The notes under the pieces were generated by a model. It did no database searches. It had not been told where the DNA came from and saw only the letters and a program-made list of their open reading frames with translations. This document shows, piece by piece, positions 19,591-26,811 of a DNA stretch of 64,000 nucleotides. The translations under genes were made by a program, and so were the position numbers. Within the stretch, counting starts at the first letter, position 1, and each line of letters begins with the position of its first letter. The stretch is from Aquabacter cavernae (GTDB lineage: Bacteria > Pseudomonadota > Alphaproteobacteria > Rhizobiales > Xanthobacteraceae), in NCBI RefSeq assembly GCF_003993795.1, contig NZ_RWKV01000017.1, positions 372,001 through 436,000 on the forward strand. The letters are read 5' to 3'.

Positions 19591-21555
19591 ATGAAGAAGT
19601 TCCTCGTCGGCCTCGTTGCCCTCATCGTCCTCGCCGGGGCCGGCTTCTGGGGCGTCACCTCCTATGCCCACATGCGGGCGCAGTCCGAGGTGGAGGCCGT
19701 GTTCCAGGGGCTGCGCGCCTCCGGCCGCACCGCCCAGCACGGGCCGGTGGGCTTCGACCTGTTCGCCAAGACCCTGGATATTCCCGACATCTCCATCCTT
19801 GAGCCCGACGGCGCCTCGGTTCGGGTGGGCCGCATCATCGCGGCGGGCCTGTCCAATCCCGTGAAGGGCCGGATCGGCGTGCGCACCATCGAGGCCAGCG
19901 ACATAGTGGTGGAGATCCCGTCAACGCCGGGCCGGGTGGGCGCCCGCTATCGCGTGCCGCGCGCGGTGCTGGAAGGCTATGAGGGGCCGGACACCCTGCT
20001 GCCCCAGGAGGGCCGGGAGAATGTGGCCCTGCGCCTCGTCTTGAAGCAGCTCGCCGCCACGCGGGCGGAGCGCCTCACGCTGCCGGAAGCCGTGGTGCGC
20101 ATCGACGCCGCCGGGAAGGACGGCGTCGCCACCCATTCCACCTACAAGGACGTGGTGTTCGAAAATCTCGACCAGGGCCGCATCGCCCGCGCCGGCTTCG
20201 CCTCCATGACGTTCGAGACCATCGCGCCCACCAATGCGCCCGAACTGGCCATGAAGGGCCGGGTGGAGGGCCTCGCCTTCACCGGCATCGACACCGCGCC
20301 CGTCCGCGCTTTGCTGGAGCCCGACCCGAAGCCCGGCCTCGTCACCCTCTATGAGCAGGTGGTGGCGCGCGGCTACAGCCTCACCCGCGCGGACGCCTCC
20401 ACCATGGCGGTCAGCAGCGTGGAGGCCCGGGGCCTCGCCCTCGACCCCTCGCGCCTCAGCTTCGCCCGCCTCAACGAATTGCAGACGCTGAGCCAGATCC
20501 AGCCGCCGCTGAACGAGGACGACACCCGCCGCCTCATGGAAGCCTCGGGCGACATCGTGCGGGCCATCGGCTTTTCGGAGATCAGCCTCAAGGGCGTGAG
20601 CGTGACGGAGCCCACCGGCAAGGCGAGCGTCGGCCTCATGCGCCTGACCGGCCAGAAGGACGCCCGCCTCGACCGCTTCGACATGGAAGCCCTGACCGGG
20701 CAGGTGGAAGGGGAGAAGCCCTTCAGCCTCGACCGCCTCTCGCTGCGCGGCCTCAACCTGCTGCCCGTGCTGGAATTGTCCGCCCGCGCCCCCGCCGACG
20801 AGGCCGCGCCCACCTTGGATAGCGCCCTCGCTCTGTTCCGCGCGCTGGAAGGCGTCGAGATCGCCGGGCTGCGCGCCTTCATGGCGGACAGCGACGCACC
20901 CGTGGCCATCGGCGCCATGAAGCTGGACTGGGGCCAGTTCATCGGCCTCGTGCCGACGCGCTTCTCCTTCTCCGGCAGCGGCATTACCGGCCCCATCAGC
21001 GACGCGGACGGCCCGCCCTTCTCCTATCTCGCGGCGGCGGGCGCGAAGGACGCGACGCTCGGCTTCGACACGGTCCTCGCCTTCGACCCGGCGGCGCAGA
21101 CCCTGCGCCTCTCGCCCGCCTCCACGCGCATCGAGACGGCGCTGGCGGTGGATTTCGACATCACCCTCACGAAGGTGCGGCCGGAGGCGTTCGAGGATCC
21201 CATCGCCGCGCTGACCGCCGCGCAGCAGATCGCGGTGGGGCCCGCCAAGCTGGTGGTCACCAATCTCGGGATCGCCGACGTGATCCTGAAGGAGCGGGCC
21301 ACGCAGGCCAACACCACCCCCGAGGCCCTGCGGGCGGAGACGGTGGCGCAGATCCGCGCCTATGCGAAGGAACTGGCCCCGCTGTTTCCCGAGGCCGGGA
21401 CGATCGGGGACACGCTGGCAAGCTTCGTGGAGAAGCCCGGCACCCTCACCGTGACCCTGACACCGCTGGGCGAGGTGAAGGCCATGGACCTGCTCGCCGC
21501 CGACCCGCTGACCCTGGTGCGCGATTTCAAGGTGACGGCGGCGGCAACGCCCTGA
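19591..21555 (+). CDS. Membrane-anchored periplasmic protein of unknown function
   Basis: The 654-residue product starts MKKFLVGLVALIVLAGAGF, a clear signal peptide or N-terminal anchor, and the rest (from about 30) is soluble and predicted to be periplasmic. The body alternates beta-type and amphipathic segments with recurring phrases such as SISLKG-like strands (EISLKGVSV, RLSLRGLNL, EARGLALD), suggesting a repeated beta-rich fold somewhat like lipid-transfer or AsmA-type proteins, but I do not recognise a named family. No catalytic motif is visible. The ATG has a GGAGAAG site. It stands alone between divergent malic enzyme and a DUF2158 gene in the same direction 132 bp on. Confidence 0.8.
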   Translation: MKKFLVGLVALIVLAGAGFWGVTSYAHMRAQSEVEAVFQGLRASGRTAQHGPVGFDLFAKTLDIPDISILEPDGASVRVGRIIAAGLSNPVKGRIGVRTIEASDIVVEIPSTPGRVGARYRVPRAVLEGYEGPDTLLPQEGRENVALRLVLKQLAATRAERLTLPEAVVRIDAAGKDGVATHSTYKDVVFENLDQGRIARAGFASMTFETIAPTNAPELAMKGRVEGLAFTGIDTAPVRALLEPDPKPGLVTLYEQVVARGYSLTRADASTMAVSSVEARGLALDPSRLSFARLNELQTLSQIQPPLNEDDTRRLMEASGDIVRAIGFSEISLKGVSVTEPTGKASVGLMRLTGQKDARLDRFDMEALTGQVEGEKPFSLDRLSLRGLNLLPVLELSARAPADEAAPTLDSALALFRALEGVEIAGLRAFMADSDAPVAIGAMKLDWGQFIGLVPTRFSFSGSGITGPISDADGPPFSYLAAAGAKDATLGFDTVLAFDPAAQTLRLSPASTRIETALAVDFDITLTKVRPEAFEDPIAALTAAQQIAVGPAKLVVTNLGIADVILKERATQANTTPEALRAETVAQIRAYAKELAPLFPEAGTIGDTLASFVEKPGTLTVTLTPLGEVKAMDLLAADPLTLVRDFKVTAAATP

Positions 21556-21687
21556 TTCGCCGGAACAAGTCCGGCATGCGCAGGGTGTGATCACCCTGTC
21601 ACGCAAGCGGTCTAATGCGTCGGGGAGCATACGCGCGCGGCCCGGTGATCGGGCCCGGCGCGGTGCGCTCTCGCAGGAGACGAGACG

Positions 21688-21915
21688 ATGGCCATTGCAC
21701 CGGGTGAGATCGTCCAACTGAAGTCCGGCAGCCCCGCCCTCACCGTCATCGCCGTGGACGGCGATGTGGTTGAAGTGGTGTGGTTCGCCGAGGATGTTTC
21801 GGAGTTCCGCACGCAGAAGATCCCGGCCGTCGCCCTCGATACGCTGGAGCTCGAAGAGTTCGACCTCGACGAAGAGGATGAAGACGAGGACGAGAACGAA
21901 GAAGAGGCGCACTGA
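21688..21915 (+). CDS. YodC-like (DUF2158) small protein with acidic tail
   Basis: A 75-residue protein. The first 50 residues (PGEIVQLKSGSPALTVI, then VVEVVWF) match the DUF2158/YodC family of small proteins with an SH3-like fold and unknown function. The last 20 residues are almost entirely Asp and Glu (ELEEFDLDEEDEDEDENEEE), far more acidic than usual for the family and likely a disordered tail or cation/protein-binding region. AGGAGA precedes the ATG. It is convergent with the cca operon, 36 bp apart. Confidence 0.8.
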   Translation: MAIAPGEIVQLKSGSPALTVIAVDGDVVEVVWFAEDVSEFRTQKIPAVALDTLELEEFDLDEEDEDEDENEEEAH

Positions 21916-21951
21916 CCCCGCCGCCCCATCTCTATGGGTGGGGCGGTTTCT

Positions 21952-23187
21952 TCAGGGCGTGTGGTCCGCTCCGGCCACGGCCTGCCGGGCAAGGTCGAGC
22001 GCAACGGCCTCGCCCTCGGGGAAATCCGCGGCGATCCAGGCCTGCTTCGCGCGGGCGAGCGCTTCCCCCAGAACGCGCCCCGGCTCCAGGCCCAGCGCCT
22101 GCAAATGGCGCGCCCGGACCGGAAAGACCGGTTCATTCCAGCGCTCGGCGGCCGCGACCAGTTCCCGCAGGGATGCCCGCGAAACCGGGCCGGCATCGCG
22201 TGCCGCCGCAAGAAGCGCCCGGTCCACCACGCCGTCCGCCCCCACTTCATACAGCAGGACGCGCAAGGCCCGCTCCGGCACGGGACCGGACATGCCCGGC
22301 TGCGCGGCCCGTGCGAGGCGCTGGTGCGCTGTCTTGGAGAGGCGCAGGCGCGCCTGCAGCCGGTCGGCATCCTCCGTGACGCGCACCGCCAGCGCACCGA
22401 GACGCAACACCACATCGGGCGACCGGCCGAGATCGCGCTCGATCTCCACAAGGCGCTCCAGCGCGCCGAGGGCCGGAACGCCCCCCAGGACCGGGACCAG
22501 CAGCCCCGCATCGCTCATGTCGCGCAGCACCGTCGCCGCCCGGCCTGCCGCCAGCAGCTTCAGCATCTCCGCGCCCACCCGCTCCCGCGAGAGCCCCGCC
22601 AGCCCCGCCCGGCACCGGATGGCGGCGGACAGAGCGGGCGGGTCCAGCTCCCCCGCGCCATAGGCGGCATGGAAGCGGAACAGGCGCAGGATGCGCAGAT
22701 AATCCTCCCGGATGCGCTGCTCGGGCACGCCGATGAAGCGCACCGTCCGGGCATCGAGGTCCGCCCGCCCGCCCACGAGGTCGATCACCTCGCCCGTGCG
22801 GGTGGCGAACAGGGCATTCATGGTGAAGTCCCGCCGGGCCGCGTCGCGCGCCCAGTCGCGGCCGAACCGCACCACCGCGTGGCGCCCGTCCGTCTCCACA
22901 TCCTCCCGCAGGGTGGTCACCTCGAAGGGCGTGCCCTCCGTCACCACCGTCACCGTGCCGTGGGCGAGGCCGGTGGGAACCGCTTTGAGGCCCGCCGCCT
23001 CCGCCCGGCGGATGGTCTCCGTGGGCAGCGCGGTGGTGGCGAGGTCCATGTCGCTTACCGGCAGGCCGAGAAGCGCGTTGCGCACCGCCCCGCCCACCAC
23101 CCGCGTCTCCTCGCCCGCCCCGTTCAGCGCGTCGAGCACGCGGGCAAGGCGCGGATCCGCCAGGAAGGGCAGAGGCGCGTCACTCAT
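21952..23187 (-). CDS. cca: CCA-adding tRNA nucleotidyltransferase / poly(A) polymerase family
   Basis: The enzyme adds or repairs the 3' CCA end of tRNA. The 411-residue product starts in the class II nucleotidyltransferase core: VVGGAVRNALLG, then VSDMDLATT carrying the metal-binding D-x-D, then GTVTVVTEGTPFEVTTLR. The RRDFTMNALF and EDYLRILRLFRF motifs of the tRNA-binding neck follow. A C-terminal helical domain completes the usual alphaproteobacterial length. It is the last gene of a four-gene operon, and its ATG overlaps the stop of the upstream DUF6111 gene by 4 bp, so it is likely translated by coupling. A longer in-frame extension to 23571 is only a shadow of the upstream genes. Confidence 0.92.
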   Translation of the reverse strand: MSDAPLPFLADPRLARVLDALNGAGEETRVVGGAVRNALLGLPVSDMDLATTALPTETIRRAEAAGLKAVPTGLAHGTVTVVTEGTPFEVTTLREDVETDGRHAVVRFGRDWARDAARRDFTMNALFATRTGEVIDLVGGRADLDARTVRFIGVPEQRIREDYLRILRLFRFHAAYGAGELDPPALSAAIRCRAGLAGLSRERVGAEMLKLLAAGRAATVLRDMSDAGLLVPVLGGVPALGALERLVEIERDLGRSPDVVLRLGALAVRVTEDADRLQARLRLSKTAHQRLARAAQPGMSGPVPERALRVLLYEVGADGVVDRALLAAARDAGPVSRASLRELVAAAERWNEPVFPVRARHLQALGLEPGRVLGEALARAKQAWIAADFPEGEAVALDLARQAVAGADHTP

Positions 23188-23444
23188 TCGTAATGGCCGG
23201 GCTGGAACACCCCGTCGCGGATCTCCGCCGGAACATAGCGGCTGCCGGGCGGCGCGCTGCCCTCCCCTTCGAAGAGGACGAGGCCGAGCGCCATGAAGGC
23301 CACCGCCAGCAGGGCGCAGACACCCATCGCCCGCGCCGACCAGTTGGCGGGCACCAGCGAACCACGGGTCGCCAGCAGGATGACCGCGTAGAAAACGAAC
23401 GGCGCCAGGAACAGCGCGCCTTCGATGAGAATGGTCCGGATCAT
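23184..23444 (-). CDS. DUF6111 family small membrane protein
   Basis: An 86-residue protein with two membrane helices (about 8-27 and 38-60) and a short polar tail, ending RDGVFQPGHYE. The pattern and its fixed position between a CoA-type Nudix gene and cca match the DUF6111 family of Rhizobiales. Function is unknown. It overlaps both neighbours by 4 bp (ATGA type), so its expression is tied to them. Confidence 0.82.
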   Translation of the reverse strand: MIRTILIEGALFLAPFVFYAVILLATRGSLVPANWSARAMGVCALLAVAFMALGLVLFEGEGSAPPGSRYVPAEIRDGVFQPGHYE

Positions 23445-24097
23445 GCCGCGTACATCCGCTCATACATATTGCGCAGCATCCCCGCAGTGGCGCCCCAGAT
23501 GAAGCGGCCCTCATAGGGGACCGCATAGAAATGGCGCATGACGCCGTTGCGCATGGCCGAATGGCGTTCATAGCTGTCCGGCGACATCAGGACGGAGAGC
23601 GGCACCTCGAACGCCTCCTGCACCTCGGCCGGATTGATGGTGAGGCTGTAGCCGGCCTCCACCCGCGCCACCACGGGCGTGATCCAGAAGCCGGTGCCGG
23701 ACAGATAGCCGTCCAGGAAGCCCAGGGGCTCGATGCTCTGCGGCCCGAGGCCCACCTCCTCCCAGGCCTCGCGCAAGGCGGCGGCCATCTCGTCCTTGTC
23801 TTCCGGGTCGAGCCGACCGCCGGGAAAGGAGATCTGGCCCGCATGGGTGGAGAGGGTGGTGGCGCGCAGGGTGAGCAGCACCGTGGGCTCCGGCCGCGCC
23901 ACCACGGGCACCAGCACCGCCGCATGGCGCGGCTCCCGCTCGAAGACCTCGGCGGCGGGATCGGGCGCGAGGACATGGTCGCCATTCACGTCTTGGACGC
24001 GCGCCCGCGCGAAGCTGGTGGGCGGCGTCTGCCGCAGCCCACGCCGGGCGCGGACGAGAAAATCCTCCAGCGGTCCCATCAGGGTCGCCTCGCTCAT
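23441..24097 (-). CDS. Nudix hydrolase, probable CoA pyrophosphatase (NudL/NUDT7-like)
   Basis: A 218-residue Nudix protein. The Nudix helix runs at about 93-117 (FPGGRLDPEDKDE onward, with ALREAWEEVGL giving the metal-binding glutamates). Immediately before it, LLTLRATTLSTHAGQIS fits the extra signature of CoA-cleaving members of this family. It should split CoA or acyl-CoA into phosphopantetheine and 3',5'-ADP, using divalent metal, in the cytoplasm. It overlaps DUF1285 upstream and DUF6111 downstream by 4 bp each. Confidence 0.88.
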   Translation of the reverse strand: MSEATLMGPLEDFLVRARRGLRQTPPTSFARARVQDVNGDHVLAPDPAAEVFEREPRHAAVLVPVVARPEPTVLLTLRATTLSTHAGQISFPGGRLDPEDKDEMAAALREAWEEVGLGPQSIEPLGFLDGYLSGTGFWITPVVARVEAGYSLTINPAEVQEAFEVPLSVLMSPDSYERHSAMRNGVMRHFYAVPYEGRFIWGATAGMLRNMYERMYAA

Positions 24098-24657
24098 GAC
24101 ACCTCCAATTGCGCGGCGGGCATCATGGGATAGAAACGCCCGGCCGACGCGACCCCGAACATGGGTTGCCCCTCCACGGATCGCACCTCGCCCGCCTCCG
24201 CCAATTCCATGAAAACGGCGCGCGTCAGGCGCGCCTCCAGACCCCGCCGCACATGCAGGTAGGGAATCACCTCTCCCGGCGTCTCCCCCGGCGCGAAGCG
24301 CAAATCATGCCCCTCCCCGCACCGCACGAGGTCATCCAGATTGGTGCGGAAGACCAGGGTCGCGCCCGTTTCTCCCTCTTCCCGCGCCATATCCACAGCC
24401 AGGAAAGGGGCGTCATCCACCCGGATGCCCACCTTCTCGGCCGGGGTCTTCAGAACAAATCGCTCCCCCTCCCGCGTCAGGACGGAGGCGAACAGCCGCA
24501 CCAAAGCCTGCCGGCCGATGGGCGTGCCGCCGTAAAACCAGGTGCCGTCACGGGCGATCCGCATGTCGAGATCCCCGCAATCAGGCGGGTTCCAGCGCTC
24601 CACGGGCGCCGGGCCGCGCCCGCCGGCGGCAGCAACGGCGGCCATCAGGCTGTCCAT
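24094..24657 (-). CDS. DUF1285 domain protein
   Basis: A 187-residue protein with the DUF1285 pattern: PVERWNPPDCGDLDMRIARDG near the start, WFYGGTPIGRQALVRLFASVL next, and FRTNLDDLV and PYLHVRRGLEARLTRAVF further on. The structure of this family is known as a two-domain fold, but no reaction has been assigned. The ATG was chosen where family similarity begins; a frame runs 74 codons further up without matching the family. It is the first gene of the DUF1285-Nudix-DUF6111-cca operon, divergent from moxR with a 233-bp gap. Confidence 0.84.
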   Translation of the reverse strand: MDSLMAAVAAAGGRGPAPVERWNPPDCGDLDMRIARDGTWFYGGTPIGRQALVRLFASVLTREGERFVLKTPAEKVGIRVDDAPFLAVDMAREEGETGATLVFRTNLDDLVRCGEGHDLRFAPGETPGEVIPYLHVRRGLEARLTRAVFMELAEAGEVRSVEGQPMFGVASAGRFYPMMPAAQLEVS

Positions 24658-24890
24658 TCGCCCCCCGGCCGCAGCCCCGGATGTGTCCCCGCTCTCGCCG
24701 TCCGCCACAATCAGAACCTCGCAAGGAGTTGAGCGTACCGCCTTCCAGATAGGCATTCGGGCGTCTCGACGCACCCCGAACATAGCGTAAGCTGCCCATC
24801 CGGCTCCATGCGGTGTTTCTTGCATGGATCGGTCGGACCTCGTCCTGCCGTCTTTCGGCGGCAGCGTCGGGCTCCTCAAGGGAGATGTGC

Positions 24891-25892
24891 ATGTCGGCCC
24901 AGAGCGAAACCTTCGACCTCGACCAGATGATCGTCCGCAATGCGGAAACGGCTGCGGCCAGCATCGCGGCGGCCCGCGCCGCCATCGGCGCCGTGATCTT
25001 CGGGCAAGAGGCGGTGGTGGACCGGGCGATCATCACCATCCTGGCGGGCGGGCATGCGCTGCTGGTGGGCGTGCCGGGCCTTGCCAAGACCAAGCTGGTG
25101 GAAACGCTGGGCACCGTGCTGGGCCTTGACGCCCGCCGCGTGCAGTTCACGCCGGACCTCATGCCCTCGGACATCCTGGGCGCGGAAGTGCTGGAAGAGA
25201 GCGCCGAGGGACGGCGCGCCTTCCGCTTCATCCGCGGCCCGGTCTTTGCGCAATTGCTCATGGCTGATGAGATCAACCGCGCCAGCCCGCGCACCCAGTC
25301 GGCCCTGCTCCAGGCCATGCAGGAATATCATGTGACGGTGGCCGGCGAGCGGCACGATCTGCCCAAGCCCTTCCACGTCCTCGCCACCCAGAACCCGCTG
25401 GAGCAGGAAGGCACCTATCCCCTGCCGGAAGCCCAGCTGGACCGCTTCCTCATGGAAATCGACGTGGATTATCCGGACCGGGACGCGGAGCGCCGCATCC
25501 TGTTCGATACCACCGGCGCGGAGGAGACCCGCCCCCGCGCCACCTTGAGCGTGGAGGATCTTCTGGCCGCCCAGCGCCTGGTGCGCCGCCTGCCCGTGGG
25601 CGAATCGGTGGTGGAAGCCATCCTCACTCTGGTGCGCTCCGCCCGTCCCGGCGGCGAAGGGCCGGAAGCCCGCCTCATCGCCTGGGGCCCCGGCCCGCGC
25701 GCCAGTCAGGCGCTCATGCTGGCGGTGCGCGCCCGCGCTCTGCTGGACGGGCGTTATGCGCCCTCGCTGGACGATGTGGCCGCCCTCGCAGAGCCTGTCC
25801 TCAAGCACCGCATGGCGCTCACCTTCGCCGCGCGGGCGGAAGGGGAGACCGTTCCCGCCCTGATCCGGCGCCTCGCGGACCGGCTCGGCTGA
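24891..25892 (+). CDS. MoxR-type AAA+ ATPase
   Basis: A 333-residue AAA+ protein of the MoxR branch: Walker A GVPGLAKTKL, Walker B LLMADEINRASPRTQSALL, sensor-type segment VLATQNPLEQEGTYPLPEAQLDRF, and a C-terminal helical lid. MoxR proteins act as chaperones that help assemble or activate membrane and metal enzymes, usually with DUF58 and von Willebrand-like partners, which follow here directly. GGGAG lies about 7 bases before the chosen ATG; the frame is open 26 codons upstream. It is the first gene of a four-gene plus-strand unit (8-bp gap, 4-bp overlap, 8-bp gap). Confidence 0.92.
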   Translation: MSAQSETFDLDQMIVRNAETAAASIAAARAAIGAVIFGQEAVVDRAIITILAGGHALLVGVPGLAKTKLVETLGTVLGLDARRVQFTPDLMPSDILGAEVLEESAEGRRAFRFIRGPVFAQLLMADEINRASPRTQSALLQAMQEYHVTVAGERHDLPKPFHVLATQNPLEQEGTYPLPEAQLDRFLMEIDVDYPDRDAERRILFDTTGAEETRPRATLSVEDLLAAQRLVRRLPVGESVVEAILTLVRSARPGGEGPEARLIAWGPGPRASQALMLAVRARALLDGRYAPSLDDVAALAEPVLKHRMALTFAARAEGETVPALIRRLADRLG

Positions 25893-25899
25893 GGCCGGC

Positions 25900-26811
25900 A
25901 TGGTGGACGAGGCCCGCCAGACGCTCGATAGCGCGACCCGGCAATCCGCCGCGCTCGCCGCCGCCATGCCCCGCCTCGTGCTTGAGGCGCGGCGCATCGC
26001 CTCCAGCGTGCAGCATGGCTTGCACGGCCGCCGTCGCGTGGGAACGGGCGAGAATTTCTGGCAATACCGCCGCTTCGTGGATGGCGAGCCCGCCGCCCGC
26101 GTGGACTGGCGCCGTTCCGCGCGGGACGACCATCTTTATGTGCGCGAACGCGAATGGGAGGCCGCCCACACGGTGTGGATCTGGCCGAACCTGTCCGCCT
26201 CCATGGACTATTCCTCCGGCCGCAACCCGCCCAAGCTGGAGCGCGCGCTGGTGATCGCCTTCGCTTTGGCGGACCTTCTCGTGAAGGGCGGCGAGCGTGT
26301 CGGCATTCCCGACCTGATGCGCCCCTCCGCCTCCCGCCGCATCGTGGAGCGCATGGCCGAATCTGTGATGCATGTGGCGAACGCCCCCGCCTTGCCGCCC
26401 CGCTTCGCGCCCTCGCCGCTGTCGGAGATCGTGCTTCTGGGCGACTTCTTCAGCCCCACGCAGGAGGTGTGCGCCGCCATCGCCCGGCTCGCCGGAACCG
26501 GCGCGCACGGCCATGTGGTGCAGATCGTGGACCCGTCCGAAGAGGCCTTCCCCTTCTCCGGCCGCGTGGAATTCCGCGCGCCCGGCCAGGCGGCGGCCTT
26601 GACCGTGGGCCGCGCCGAGACGTGGCGCGCCGATTACCAGACCCGCCTCGCCGACCACCGCGCCGCCATGCGCCAGGAAGCCCAGCGCATGGGATGGGGC
26701 TTCACCGTGCATCGCACCGACCGGCCCGCCAGCGAGCTTCTGCTGTCCCTGCACGCGCGCATGGGCGCCGGAGGCGCCGCCACACCGCCCATGAAGGATG
26801 TTGCCTCATGA
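25900..26811 (+). CDS. DUF58 domain protein, MoxR partner
   Basis: The 303-residue product carries the DUF58 hallmark: RRVGTGENFWQYRRFVDGEPA then VDWRRSARDDHLYVREREWE, followed by a von Willebrand-like fold (WIWPNLSASMDYS, which holds the D-x-S of a metal site). It is soluble, without membrane helices. DUF58 proteins form a complex with MoxR ATPases; the pairing 8 bp after moxR is the usual one. The stop overlaps the next start as ATGA. Confidence 0.89.
   Translation: MVDEARQTLDSATRQSAALAAAMPRLVLEARRIASSVQHGLHGRRRVGTGENFWQYRRFVDGEPAARVDWRRSARDDHLYVREREWEAAHTVWIWPNLSASMDYSSGRNPPKLERALVIAFALADLLVKGGERVGIPDLMRPSASRRIVERMAESVMHVANAPALPPRFAPSPLSEIVLLGDFFSPTQEVCAAIARLAGTGAHGHVVQIVDPSEEAFPFSGRVEFRAPGQAAALTVGRAETWRADYQTRLADHRAAMRQEAQRMGWGFTVHRTDRPASELLLSLHARMGAGGAATPPMKDVAS

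Noticed and set aside
21952-23571. A 539-codon cca start at 23571
   Set aside because: The first 128 codons lie across the DUF6111 and Nudix genes in another frame. Family similarity begins at the Met at 23187, which overlaps the upstream stop.
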